In this document: piece after piece, positions 47,110 to 59,950 of the stretch
Numbering within the stretch: position 1 is the first letter of the stretch
Layout: each line of letters starts with the position of its first letter
NCBI GenBank assembly: GCA_002812745.2
Contig: NCSJ02000238.1
Span: 1 to 64,000 of the forward strand
Origin: Scytalidium lignicola
Lineage: Eukaryota; Ascomycota; Leotiomycetes
Length of the DNA stretch: 64,000 bases
Reading direction: 5' to 3'
Position numbers and translations under genes: made by a program
Notes under the pieces: generated by a model
The model's database searches: none
What the model saw: only the letters and a program-made list of their open reading frames with translations
Told to the model about the DNA's origin: nothing

Positions 47110-47330
47110 NTTTTTGTATATTCCTCAATTTTTTTCCTATATATTTCTTAAGTGTTTTATTGACTTCTAACTATTATCAGTTAAGGAAAATCCCTTTTAT
47201 CTCATTAAATATTATCTTCTTAAAGCTTTATCTTTATGATTTAAGATGGTTTTTACTTCTTATTCCTCTTCTTTATCCATTAATTCTAACATTACATCTA
47301 ATATTACATTAACTCTCTAATAGTATAATT
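47110..47330 (-). pseudogene. Chromodomain, element BF
   Basis: Reads EVKTILNHKDKALRRQYLMR then *KGF...DNS*KSIKHLRN, matching a chromodomain with Trp codons now stops. The upstream NNLSYKLKLSLSYKIYLVFY matches the integrase C-terminal NxxYKLxLPxxxxIHPVFH. Confidence 0.75.
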
Positions 47331-49799
47331 CTAATAAGGAAATATAAAATACAAGATATATTTTATAACTTAAAGACAATTTTAACTTATAAGATAAATT
47401 ATTATTGAGTATCTTAATTATTTTCAAAGGTTTAATATATTAGTCAAATAGTTTTTTATTAAGTCTTTGTTATTGTAAATTCTTTGTCAATAACATAATC
47501 TCATCTTTTATTTTAAAGTTTATAAGNTTTTTATTTTTTGTCATAAAACNTTTTTCTGTACTTTAATAATATAAGCTTAGTATTATTGTAATACTTTTCT
47601 TTCTTCTTGTAATACTTGAATTTGTTCTTGTACTTCTATTACTTTCCTTTCTTCTTATTCCTTATTAATATTTGTAATAATTTCTGGGTGAAACTTATAC
47701 AAGGTGTAAAAGGAGGTTACCCTTGTTGTAAAGTAGATATTATTATTGTAAGTGAATTCTACTAGTATTAACTTTAAGACTTAATCATTTTGTTTATAAT
47801 TTGTAAACACTCAAAGATAATATTCTAAGGTTTAATTTTAGACTTTTGTTTACTTATTTGTTTAAGAGTAAAACGTTATTAATAGCTTTTTATATACTTA
47901 TAAGTAAAAACATAAAGAGCTTTAAAACTTACTTGTAAACTAAGGGCTTTTGTTTAACATAATACTTTTTAACATTTTAAAGTCTTTTATTATATATTAT
48001 ATAAAGAGCTTTGTTAGTTCTGAAATTGTAATTGTTTTCTTACATAAGATATATTATACTACCTTAATGTATTTGTCTAGGATTATAAGACACAAGGTAT
48101 AAGTTATATTGTTTTACTTGCTTAATAGTAAGTTTATAATAAAGTTTATTAATATCTCCTTTTATAAAGCTTGTGATTGTAGAAGTAGTATAAGTAATCT
48201 ATATAGTTAATGCTTTCTTATTATCACTTACTAATATGTTATATAAGTTTTTACTTAGNTGTTTTATGTCTTTTTATATGTTGNTTTTAAAAGTATTTTC
48301 ACCTTAGTAATTCTAAAGTTTTAGTTATTCCTAAATATTCTACTGTCTTATTATTATGGTTTATTACTAGAATCTTAATCTTGATTACTTTATCTTTAAG
48401 TACATAGATTTTATCTTTATACCTTAGTAAGTTAATGTTATTTATATTTTATACCTTCTTTTCAAGTATGTATTCTTAAGGTTTACTATCTTCAACATTC
48501 TCTTTGTTTACCAAGTTATTCTTAAAGACTAATTTACCTTGAAAATTATCACCTTAGTAATGCTTAGACTTCTTTTAAGTGACTTCAACTTTGTTCTTTC
48601 TTTTCTTAATCAATTTTTACCTTTTTCTACAGACAAAGATATTCTTTTATTATAAATTCTAGATTAAATCAGTTATTGACTAGGTTAGAAGTTCTTCTAC
48701 TATTTTGAGTACTTTAATACTTCAAGCTAATGCTTGTAAGACAAAGTGTTTATAACTATTAGTCTTAATGACAAAGTTAAGCCTTATAATTACATTGTAT
48801 ATGCTTATAGCCTTTAAGTATCTTGCTTAGTCTGGAATTGTCTACAATTGTATAAGCCTTGATAATTAACTAGACTTAAAGTTCTTACCTTTTAAGGATT
48901 TTTATATCATCTAACTGCATTTTCCACATATAAACTAAAAATATGTTATAACTTTTCTCTTAAAGTAAATACTAAGTCTCTTATTACTTTGTCTAATTGT
49001 AATTTATAGTCTAAATACTTTGATAAGTTATTTACAAGATTGCTTTTCCTTGGCTTATACTTAATCTTAAAATCAAATTCTACTAGTTTTTAAATTTAAT
49101 ATACTTGTTTACTATTCAGTTTCTCTTTATTTATTAACTTTCTCAAATTATCATAGTCTGTCTTGATAACAATCAACGTTAAGGTATATACTAAGTAATG
49201 CTTTTACTAGTCAAGGGTTAATATAATAGCTAATAATTCTTAGTCATGTATCTTATAAGCTTGTTAAGTTAAGTTTAATTTCTTCAAGTAAAAGGTTATA
49301 AAGTGTTATATTACTCTTATAAGATTACTTATAAGTTAAGACAACATTTCTCCTATTGTGAATTTAGATATGTTTATTTTAAGCATAGTTAGTAGTCTTA
49401 GTATATAATATACTAAAACTAGTATTAATAAAAAGGCTATCTTAAGTTGTTCAAATACTCTTTGTATTATCTTTAAAAATTCAAAGTCCTTTATCTTCTT
49501 CTTCTTCTTTATTCTTTTAAGTAAGTTTATAAGACTTATTATAATTTTTGAATAGTTTTGATAAATCTTTTATAAAAATTAGTAAATCTTAAGAATATTT
49601 AGATATCCTTATATGACTTAAGTATAAGTTATTCTTTGACAATTTCTACTTAACTTTACTCTATTAAGATCTTATTTAAGCTAATAATATATCCTAAGAA
49701 TTTAACTGTTTTTATGTGAAATTCACATTTGGACAAGTTTACAAATAGTTAATATTCATATAGCTTATCAAGGACTTGTTATACATATTGCTTATAGTC

Positions 49800-50310
49800 T
49801 TCTTTATTCTAGGAGAAAATCAAGATATTATCTAAATATATTATATAAATGACATTTGTAAGCTTAACTAATACCTCATTAATGTATTGTTAAAATGTCA
49901 CAAGTACATTATATAGTCTAAAAAGCATAATATAATATTTATAATAACTATAATATATGTAGAAGGCTATTTTCTACTTATCTTCTTCTTGAATTCTAAT
50001 TTAATAGTATATATCCTTCAAGTCTAATTTTGTAAAAATCATTACCTTTCCTAATAAGTTAAGGGTTTTGCTAATTAAAGGTAATAGTATTTTATTTTTT
50101 ATTATAATCTTGTTTAACCTTTAATAGTCAACACATAATTGAAGTCCTTTATTCTTCTTAAGTACAAATAAGATTAAGGCTTTTATAAGGTTAGATAAAT
50201 GCTAGATTTACCCCTTCTTTAAGACATTATAAATGTAATCTTATAAAACTTTTATTTCCTTTTTTGTTAATGAGTAAATAAGTTATTATAATAAGGTAAT
50301 ACTTTTTACT
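49800..50310 (-). pseudogene. Reverse transcriptase, element BF
   Basis: Reads KDIYY*IRIQEEDK*KIAF, then YKYYIMLFRLYNVLVTF, and VIYIIYLDNILIFS. This is a canonical Ty3/gypsy RT with YLDD changed to YLDN and Arg/Trp/Gln codons turned to stops. Confidence 0.85.
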
Positions 50311-53300
50311 AGATTGATTAAATATTATAACCTTTCTCTTTCAAGTAGTTTTTCAACTTCCTTATTGTTAAAAACATCTTTGTATTCATAGTATTTCTTA
50401 AGGATAACATTATTTTAACTTGTTCTTGTCTTATTCCTTGTTTGTAAGAGTTAGAAGTATAATTGAGTTTAAGTCTTCTAGAAGAATATTCTAAATAATG
50501 AGGTTGTCTTTTCTTCTTTGAGAATCTTTACAAATTCCTTTAAGCTTAAGATTTCATATTCTTTAATTATAAGGCAATACTTTCAAGTACCCTTTGCTTA
50601 TCTTATGTCTAAGTTTATAATGATAAGTTATAAATGTCTTTGTATAACTGAATATGTAAATGTTAAAGTTATTAGGAATTAGTATATTATATTCTTAGTT
50701 TCTCCTTTAGTATTTGTTACTTTTGTATTTACTTAATGTGAATTGTAAACTTCTACATAAGTCTTGTTTATTATATGAAGTCTTGTAAGTACTTTATTAT
50801 TGTTCTTTTAATTATATTCTTTGATAAGTATAAGTAATACTTTATTTAATTTTATACTATTATCAATCAAAGCTTATTCTGTTTTTCACTTATTATCTTT
50901 GTCTTAAATCTTAAATGAAATGATTATGCTTAATCATTCATCTTATTCTATTATTATATAAGGCTTCTTCAATGTTTTTGTCTATGGAGATAAAGGTTAT
51001 CAATGTCTTTTTAATAAANTAACTTTAGNTTATTTATAATATTCTTTAAGAATATGTTTTATAGTTTTATCAACATGGATAACTCTTAAGGATACTAAAT
51101 TCTGTTCTTCTTTTAAGAAGATAATTATACTTATTCTCTAATTAATTATTAGATTATACNTTTTTTATTTATTTGATTTTTAATATAACTTAGTATATTC
51201 TTAACCTTATAATATCAAAAGATATTTTCTTTTAATAATCTTTGTTAATTCTCATATCTAGGTTTTAAGTTTAAATGTTAACATACTTTTAAATCTTAAT
51301 ATTATTCACTAACAATATTAAGTAACTATTATCCTTAACTCTTGTACTAAGTTTAAATTACTTCATGACTTATTTGCTAATGAAGTTTCTTTCAGCTTCT
51401 AAATCAATCAAAGCTCTTATTAACTTTTTACATAGTCTTATGTTTATGTATAATAAACCTTTATTGTTCATAGAGTAAAGATTAACATTCTTAGCATTGT
51501 CAACTAATATATTGTCTTTTATTTTAAAATTTTCAGCATTCTTTTAAAGTTCTTTAAATAATACTGTTTATCTTGTAATGAGGTCTTTTAACCTTAGTCC
51601 ATTTAAGCTTTTATCATTTATGAATGTATATACATCTTGTACTCATTTTACTATTTTATTTCTAAAGTATTCTTTTATTTTAAAGATAAAAACATTACTT
51701 TCCTTAAGAATCTTTCTTTCAGAATTCAAAGAGTATATTATTACTTTTTAGTTAAACTATTAATTAATTCTTTATATTAATTCATCTTCTCTTAATAGTA
51801 TAATAAGTACTTTTAAAAGTAGTAAATCTTTCTTTAATTCATTAATTATAAGTAATACTTTTACATCTTAGTTAACTTATTTAATAATAATCTTAACTAG
51901 TTTCTTTTATTCTTGTTGAGTATAGTATTATTCAACTTCAAGTAATTGTTTTACTGATTTTCCTAAATCTCAGATTTCTTTATATTGTATTTTTACCTCT
52001 ACTTAATCTTATTAGAAAGTTATTATCAAATAACCTTTTTACTAAAGGTTATATTACTCTTACATAACATAACTTAATCCTTCTTCTATAACTATCCAAG
52101 TATTCTTAAGCATTTGATTAAAGTCATCTTAAATCTGAGTTCTTTTTATTAACAAGAGGAATTCATATATTCTCTTCTTTATAACAATATTTTAGAGGTT
52201 AGTCTTATAGACTAAAGTAAGATCCTCAAGATTAAGTTTATATACTTTAACAGTTACTTCTTCTTATTATACAATTCTAAAAAGTTAACTTTTGTTTAAG
52301 ATCTCTTATCCTCTTAGTCTTCTTATGTTAATTATAAGATAATACTTTAAAACTAATAATTCTCTTAAAATAAAATATTATTCTATTAGTATAACTTTAA
52401 AGTTTAATAGTATAATCATTTAAATTCTATTAACTTTTAAAATTAATCTTTATCTACTTTAGCCTTTGATTTGGTTATTATCTTAAGGGTATCTTTTATG
52501 TTAAGTTTTTATTATAAATACAGAATTTATTTTAAGGATTCTTATTATCATTACCTTATTTATATTAGTCTTAACAATATGATGTAATATAGTTATCAAG
52601 TCTTATTAATCTTCTTCTTCTGAAGAGTTTCCCTTCTTATTCAAGCTTTCTTCTCTTGACAATCTAGACAAAATGTTTACAATTCTCAGGATTCTTATAA
52701 CTTTAACTTTAACTGTTGAACTTGACTTGTTATTCTTCTTATAAGTATTTATTATATGTTCAAGAAGTCTGCATTTAAAATATAACTTGTTTTTTCTTCT
52801 TTTATCAAGTTCTTTAAAGGAAATTCTAAAGGAATTCTTCTTCTTATTCTTCCNTTTTATAATACTTCTTTCNTTTTTCCCTTGAAGGTTTTTTCTTTCT
52901 TTATAATATTTAACTTTATAAGGTTATTATAATCCTTCTTTTTATCAATCTTTCTCTTGTTGAAGTAAGATCCTCCTTTCTTGTCCAAGATCATTTTATA
53001 TTATTCATTCCTGATTTTGATAAACAAGTTAATAAAAACATTAAATGAAATGATTAAAAGTTATTAGTATAATTCTTCTTTGATAAAGTCCTTTAATCTA
53101 GTCTTATAATAGTGTATATATACTTCTTCTCCTTAGTTGACTAAAATTGTATATTGATAATAAAGCATTGTATATTCATTAAGGCTCTTGGTTTATCTAA
53201 GATAAGTTAAGTGTTTCTTAATATTCNTTTTTTTTATTAATATTATTATACAAGTGTTTGAGTTCTCTTGTATAATTAACCTAACTTATAATGATGTTAA

Positions 53301-53728
53301 TTACTCTTTAATTTGTTGTTTCTTTGTTTGTTATAAACTATTTATCCTTAAAAGGTTAAAACCAAGTTTCAACTATTCCTCTTAAGTATATTAATGCTTA
53401 TAAAACTTTATATATATCTTTAAGTAATAAATAATTGTTCAATACTAAGTAAGTTCTTGTTTAAGTAAGATATACCTTCAGTTTCTTCTTGTCCTTATAG
53501 AATAAGTTTAGTCTAATGATTTTAACTTTTCTAAGTATTGCTATTAAGATTTATTCAATGTTGTCTTCTAGTTCAAGGTCTAGATTAAGGTTTAGACTTA
53601 AAGCTCTTAGTATTAGAATTGGTTTTAAGTTAAGTTTAAATAATAGTATTATTAGTTTTTTTCTTACAACTCTTAATGATTCTTTAACAATTAATCCTTT
53701 TATTAACTTAATAAGTTGCTTTATATTA

Positions 53729-54036
53729 TGGGTTTTACTTAACAGTTGATTGGTATAAGCCTGAGGCTTAGTACACGGAAGGTGTGCATAGAGAACCTAA
53801 CAATCAAGGGTTATGTGACGGAGTCTTGGGATCCTTGGTGGACTCCAGAGGACTCCAAGGACTCCAAGGGATCCAACTGTATTCCATTATCTATATAAGC
53901 ATGCTATAAGAACATGAGAGTAGACTTCTTATGTTCAACCTAAATACATTACTAGACCTTACCTTGGACTTAGTCACTTGTTTGTATGTTATATGTTTCT
54001 GTTGTCCCTGAACATCTACCTTACCCTGGCTATTCA
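53729..54036 (+). repeat. 5' LTR of element C
   Basis: About 308 bp from TGGGTTTTAC to CTATTCA. Contains a TATA-like CTATATAAGC (about 53,890) and GC-rich direct repeats of GGACTCCA at about 53,842-53,866, which survive unmutated. Related to the LTRs of A and H. The end is set at the last CA before the conserved leader and is approximate. Confidence 0.65.
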
Positions 54037-54085
54037 GTGACCTGGATGGCGTAGTTTTATAACATTTTGAATACTACTTATCTTG

Positions 54086-55528
54086 ATGAATCAGGATTTG
54101 GAAACAAACATACTAGTAGATAACAACAATGAACAACAACCTGAAGAAGGTTCTGAAGAAGGCTTTAAGAAGGAATCTGAAGAGGGATCTGAAGAAGTAT
54201 CTAAGGAAAGTTCGGAAGATAGTTCTGAAGAAGAGTAAGGTGAGAACCAGATTATCAAGGAAACTAATATCCAAGAAGGAGTATTAGAGGAAGTTGTTAT
54301 GCTACTAAAGCAATTTGCTAGGCTGACAAAAGGATTAACTGTTGGAGAATTGTCAAGAGCTTCAGGGAAGAGGCTAGTACCTTCATTACCTAAACCTGAC
54401 CTAGAACTAGTCCAAGTACCAAAAGCTCCAAGCCTAGACCTTGATCTAGACTTTGAACCAGAAGACAATGTTAAACAAATTCTAATAGTAATACTTAAGG
54501 AAGTTAAAATCATTAAGCTAAACTTGTTTTATGAGGACAAAAAGAAGTTTAAGGCATATCTTGTTTAGACAAGAACCTATTTAGTGTTGAACAATCACTT
54601 ACTACTTAAAGACATGTATAAGGTTCTATAGGTATTCATGTACTTAAGAGGAGTAGTTAAAACTTGGTTTTAACCCTTTAAGGACAAATGATTTACTACA
54701 AACAGAAGAACAATGAACTAAGAGGTAAGAAACATCCTTAGAAGTTAGGAAAACTATATAAGAGAACTTAAATACTTGTATAAGGATGTTAACGAAAAAA
54801 GGAATGCTAAGAGATAATTAGCTCACTTTAAACAAACCAAGAGCTTTAATGAATATGTAATACTTTATCACTAGTATGTAGTATTAGTCAACTAGGAAGA
54901 AGAGGTGTATATACACTAGTATAAGACTAAGCTTAAAGATTTCATCAAGGAGGAATTGTATTAATGACTTGTAATCATCACATTCAACATTCTTATTAAT
55001 TTGTTTATTAAGATTAAGAATGAACAATATAAAATGATATTGAACAAGAAGGGTAAATCTTATTTTAACAGAAGAAAGACTGATGGAAAGAAGGATTATA
55101 AAGATCTTATAAAGTTAAATGCCATGAAAAAAGGAAAAACCTTCAAAGGAAAGGGAAAGAAATATTATGAAAAAAAGAATAAGAAAAGGAATTCCTTTAG
55201 AATTTCCCTTGAGGAACTTAATAAAAGAAGGAAAAACAAGTTGTGTTTCAAATGTGGACTCCTTGAACATATAGCAAATACTCATAAGAAGGACAATAAG
55301 GCAAGTACATTGGTTAAAGTTAGAGTTATGCAAATCCTAAGAATTATGGATATCTTGTTAGAATCATCAGAGGAAGAAAGTTTAAATGAAGGAGAGAACT
55401 CCTCAGAAGAAGAGGAGGAACAACAAAGCTTAGTAACCATACTAGAAATTACTATTGAAATTAATGTAGATGAAATAGCAATGGCAAGAATCCTAAAAAC
55501 AGGTTTTATATTAATGAGAAGGACTTAG
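54086..55528 (+). pseudogene. Gag of element C with acidic N-terminus and zinc knuckle
   Basis: Begins MNQDLETN. The first 50 residues are an acidic Ser/Glu tract (repeats like EEGSEE), ending at a TAA (54,236-54,238). The frame resumes with VMLLKQFARLTKGLTVGEL and a capsid-like region with stops at Gln codons. Near 55,250 comes LCFKCGLLEHIANTHKKD, a knuckle with C-x2-C-x4-H-x4-H spacing, followed by a second acidic tract (SSEEESLNEGENSSEEEEEQ). The frame continues past the TAG at 55,526 into the protease, so gag and protease were one ORF. ORFs on the minus strand at 54,513-54,091 are shadows. Confidence 0.75.
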
Positions 55529-56469
55529 TGTAAGGGATACCCTTGAAATCAAGGGGAGGCTGTTAGCTTAAATAGATGGAGATCTATGTTAGGAGTTAAT
55601 AGAATCTGGATGATCATGTCAGCAGAGTTTAAGGTTATACTGACAGAGTAATATCTTGTTTCTAGAGAATTATTAACCTTAAAGTATTATCTTATGATTG
55701 GTATGAGAGGATTAAGAGGATAAGAAATCCTAAACAAAAGCTAACTTTATAAAATTGTATAATAAGAAGAAGTGATTGTTGAGGAATAAGAATTTGATCT
55801 TGAGGATCTTGCTTTAGTTTATAAGACTAACTTACAAAGCATTGTTATAAAGAAAGGATCATATGAAATCCTTTTACTAGTAGAAAGAATTAGGATTTAG
55901 GATGACTTTGACTAGATGTTTAAGGAAGCCTAGATGATAATTAAAGAAGGATTAAGTTATGTTGTATAAGGAAAGTATAATATACAATATAAAGGACTTC
56001 TGATAATAACTTACTAATAAGATTAATTAGAAGTTGAAACTTAGTATAGAGAAATCTGAGGATTAAGAAAATCAGTAGAATAATTACTTAAAGTTGAACA
56101 ATATCATATTTAACAAGAATAAAAGGAATTAGTGAATATTGTTATAGAATAAACCAACTAGGATGTAGAAGTGTTATTTACGGTTAATGAACTAGAAGAA
56201 GATTTGTTACCTTTGGAATTATCTATTATGTTATTAGGAAAAGATAAATTATTATAAGGAATTGATGAACAGTTCAACTAAGAAGTAGTAATACATTCTT
56301 TGAATTCTGTAAAAAGAATTCTTATAATAAGTAATGTTTTTATTATTGAAATAAGAGAACATCTTAAAAATGAAATAGTAGAATAAGTATAAGATGTATG
56401 AGCATTTATGAACAATAGAAGTTTAAATAGACTTAGACTAAGAAATCTTATTAAAAGATAAATAATACT

Positions 56470-56763
56470 CTTTGAAGAATTAGAAGGAAATGTTAAAGAG
56501 TTAAAGATCAATGATAACATGTTAATTGACAACATTAAAAATGTCAATCTCTACTCTATAAACAATAAAAGTTCATTATATATAGATATAACATTGTGTA
56601 AAAAGCTAGTAAAGGCCTTGATTAATTCAGAAGTTAAAAGAAACTTTATCAGTAAACAAGTCATGAAACAACTTAGACTTAGTATAAAAGTTAAGGACAA
56701 TAGTTATCTGATATTATTAGCAAACAATATTAAAGTTCAAAAGTATATTAACATTCAAACTTA
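56470..56763 (+). pseudogene. Aspartic protease, element C
   Basis: Reads KALINSEVKRNFISKQVMKQ, then LRLSIKVKD. The active-site DSG is now NSE (Asp to Asn, Gly to Glu, both G-to-A changes), and the following FI core and KQxxKQL are typical of gypsy proteases. The homologous site in BF still has Asp. Confidence 0.8.
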
Positions 56764-56989
56764 GAACTTAGATATAAAGTACTAAGTATATACTTATGTT
56801 ATTTGTCAAAGAACAAAGGTAAGGTAATATATACCATATAAAACATTAACACTGTTGCCTTACCCAGAGTAATTATAAACAAAGATTTTGATAAACTTTA
56901 TCATAAATTTACTTTTAAACAAATGGAATAACATAATATATAATTTGTATTTAGTTATCATCAACAAGTATATATAAATAGTACAATAC

Positions 56990-57985
56990 ATTCCTTGTAA
57001 GAAGATAATTACAATACTAGAATTAGTAAAGTTATTTCTACAGTATATTGTTAAAGATTTTGATACCTTAAAAGGTATAATCTTAGACTAAGGACTTTAA
57101 TTTATTAGTAAGTTTTAAGCCTCCTTATGTTTCTACTTATAAGTATAAAGACACTTATCAACAGTGTTTTACCCTTAAAGTAACAGACAAACAAAAGTTT
57201 AGAATCAAACATTAGAACATTATTTACAAGTATTTTATTTATACAAATAAGACAATTAAGCATTGAAGTTGGCTTTTATAGAATTTATATATAATAATAA
57301 TGTTTATAATGTTACTGGTATAACTCTCTTTTATAATATATATAATTATAACCTTAAGATCTAGGTTAACATTGAGGATGACATTATAGAAGAAAGAGTA
57401 ATTGTTATACAAGAAAGGATAAAAACATTGTAAAAAGAAAGAGAAGTAATAACAAAATGATAGTAAGAAGTTACAAAAGCATAAAAGAAATATTATAATA
57501 AAAAACAAAAGTTAATAATATTTAAGATAAGTGATTTTATAATGGTTTTTATGAAGAATTTATAATAGTAAAAACTTAATAAGAAGTTATTAGATTAATA
57601 TTTAAGACTATTAAAGATAGTCTAGGTTATAAGTAATAACCTTGTGTATAAGCTGAAGTTACTCTTTAAAATGAGAGTATACTTAGTCTTTTATGTATCC
57701 CTCTTTGAATTATACTACTATAAATCTAGTACAACATTAAAGTTCTTAAAAGAAAAGGTTGTTAATGGTGAAAATAAATAAGAGGTCAAAGTTATCTTAA
57801 ATCATGAAGTTAAGAAGAATAAAACTTGGTAATACCTTATAAGGTGAAAAGGATTCTTATCAGTAAAAGATACTTAAGAGTTGTTAAAGTACTTGCAAAA
57901 TGTTATAAAGAAGCTTGAAGAGTATAGAAAACAATATGAACAACTACTTATAGAAAAAGTAACCTCCTTAAAATCAACATAATAG
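56990..57985 (+). pseudogene. Integrase core, C-terminal domain and chromodomain, element C
   Basis: Integrase landmarks: GIILD*GL*FISKF (for the second catalytic Asp DxGxxF) and a degraded HPQTDGQTE box (YP*SNRQTKV*NQTLEHYL). They are followed by the C-terminal YKLKLLFKMRVYLVFYVSLFE and a chromodomain (EVKVILNHEVKKNKTW, then YLIR*KGF and ELLKYLQN). Stops are at Gln, Arg and Trp positions. Chromodomain integrases direct insertion into heterochromatin, consistent with the nested repeats here. Confidence 0.82.
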
Positions 57986-59929
57986 AAAGTTATAAGGAAA
58001 AAGGGTAAGAAGTGAAAAAGGTTAAATTAAGACTAAAGTACTTGAAGGCAAAGAGTTATCTACTTAATAATAATGCTTATAAACATTCTTATGCTTATAC
58101 TTCCTCTTTTTCAACAGAGGGCTATTACCCTCTCTACTACTTTTACTATTATTATTATCATCTTCACTGTTATTATTATCACTATTAACAAGGTTATTAA
58201 GTTAAATAAAAGAAGTTGTAAACTTGTTATCTCTGAACTGGAGATAATACTCTGAAGAGGTAAGAAGAGGATTAAGTACAAGGTTAATAAAGAGTATTGT
58301 ATTAAGGACTAAGACTAGGACAAGCATTATCAACTCAGAATGCTTGTTAATAGAATAAACAAGGTAATAACAAGAAGTAGCAAGGATATTACCTCCTTAT
58401 GCTCTTGAAAGACAAGAGTAAGCAGGATAATAAACTGGAAGGATAGGAGAACTATTATCATTGTTATCATCTGACTTTTCTAACTTGTTTAACTCAATAT
58501 CCTCTGAAGAGGATATATCTTCATCAAAGGATATATTATTGTCAAAGAAATTCACTTGCAAAATATTAGTAATATATTAGTTAAAAGGAAGAGAAGAAAA
58601 AATACTTATTATTTCTTGAATAATATTATTTAGAACTTTAAAGTAGTTATCAATACTTTTTAAGATCTTATTAACTATGCTTAACTTATCATTATTTATC
58701 TTTTCTTTCTTGATTTCCCAGTAAAGTATATTCTTGATATATTTAGTATATTCACATTGCATTACCTGAAGGGCAATAGTAACCATGACATTACTTCTCA
58801 TTGTTTGGTCAACAAGCTAAAGTAACTTATTCATGTGACAATAATACTCCTTAAGAACTTTTTTTATACTTTTTGTACTTGTAAGTGCATTCTTCATACT
58901 TGTTATTAGTTTATAGAGTAAGATACTTAAGATTAAGTTGAGTAAATAAAGACTTGTTGTATTGTAAGTAATAAGAATGTATGAGTTTTTCACATTTCTT
59001 AGTTATAGTAAACTAATTGTATGTTAGTCAAAGAGTTAATGAAGGTGAACAAGAGAAACTTACTTGAAAGTTAAGAGATTTAATAAGAAAGATTATAGAA
59101 GTTAGTTAAAGAGCTCTTGATATATCAAAGGAGAGAAGGGTAAAAAGGAGAGAAGTAAAGTATTTATACAATTATAATTGAAAGCAGAGAATAGTAGATG
59201 ATAAGATAAGTATTTGTATAATATTATTTAAAGCTTAACTTTAAGCTTTAAAGAATTAGAGGAGGGGAAAACTTACCTTATAAAGGTAATGAATAAGGTG
59301 ATGAAGAAAGAAAGAGAAGAGAAAAGGAGTAACAAAGGAGGTTTATATAAACCTTTGGAAATGCTAGTAATTGTATATTATACTTTGCTTATTTAAGAAC
59401 TTTAGAATATTTATAGATCTTTACTTAATTCTACAATAATCTAGGAATTACTTTATAAAATCATTATACTAAGAGAACACTTATGTTTAATCATGATCAG
59501 AAAGCTTAATACTAGGAATAACTTTATGTTTGTTATGTTTAAGCATTTTATATTTACTTTGTTTGACTTTGTATCATTAACAATAAAGAGAAGTAAATAA
59601 AGTGTTAGATCTTCACTTAGGACTTATATCCCTTCAGAAGAACTGAAAGAGCTAGTAGCCAGAAGGCATAAGAGAAATGGTAAAGTTATGTTTGCACATA
59701 TGTGTAGAACTTATTATTAACATAAGAGACTTATACATTATAATATTAAAAGGATACTAGAAAAGTGCATTGACTTAGAGGTATCATGACATTAAGCTAC
59801 TGAACAAAGATATTATTTTAAGACTTTTACATTTGAAAGAAGTATAGGATTCAAGAATGATCTTTGTATTTGTAGACCTTAGAAGAAGTGTTAGAGGATA
59901 CCAAGGGCTTGTAGCTCTTGGGGACAAGA
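57986..59929. other. Post-pol region preceding a polypurine tract
   Basis: Besides the antisense ORF, a plus-strand frame at about 59,610-59,940 (SEELKELVARRHKRNG...) is fairly open with Gln/Arg-derived stops, suggesting a second decayed accessory frame. The segment is less AT-rich towards its right end. Confidence 0.35.
58427..58911 (-). pseudogene. Possible antisense accessory ORF after pol of element C
   Basis: On the strand opposite to pol there is a frame from about 58,911. It contains a 74-codon open block (58,801-58,577: MRSNVMVTIALQVMQCEYTK, helical) followed after one TAA by an acidic tail (SFDEDISSSEDIELNKLEKS, then DDNNDN) and ends near 58,427. Only two or three stops occur in about 160 codons, far fewer than in neighbouring frames, and GTAAGT donor-like sites lie upstream on the same strand (about 59,085 and 59,275). 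No family recognised. It may belong to an element other than C. Confidence 0.4.
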
Positions 59930-59950
59930 GCCTTAAGAGGGGGGGNATAA

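Larger units (their letters stand above)
45121..53727 (-). mobile_element. Ty3/gypsy chromovirus BF, about 8.6 kb, 5' end lost
   Basis: Read on the minus strand: gag (53.7-52.6 kb, colinear with element C gag, including YFKCRLLEH near 52.77 kb), protease (about 51.41-51.25 kb, ALIDLEAERNFISK), reverse transcriptase (50.3-49.8 kb), integrase, chromodomain (about 47.33-47.11 kb), then 1.8 kb of extra sequence, a polypurine tract and an LTR at 45,325-45,121. The gag start and 5' LTR are missing because the sequence changes to the head of element C at 53,727-53,729, giving a head-to-head junction. Heavily RIP-mutated throughout. The gag-protease part and the pol-LTR part could in principle be two elements of related families joined by recombination, because the 3' LTR differs from the LTR of C. 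Confidence 0.75.
53729..57985 (+). mobile_element. Ty3/gypsy chromovirus C lacking reverse transcriptase and RNase H
   Basis: Least mutated element in the window. 5' LTR 53,729-54,036; gag-protease in one frame from ATG 54,086 to about 56,763; then directly integrase core (about 56,990-57,360), integrase C-terminal part and chromodomain (to stop at about 57,982). Between protease and integrase only about 120 bp remain where related elements have about 2 kb of RT and RNase H. This is an internal deletion derivative that could only have moved with enzymes supplied by a relative. Stops in gag are sparse compared with A and BF. Confidence 0.8.

Noticed and set aside
54091..54513. 140-codon minus-strand Ser-rich ORF
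   Set aside because: Antisense of the acidic Glu/Ser N-terminal part of gag of element C.
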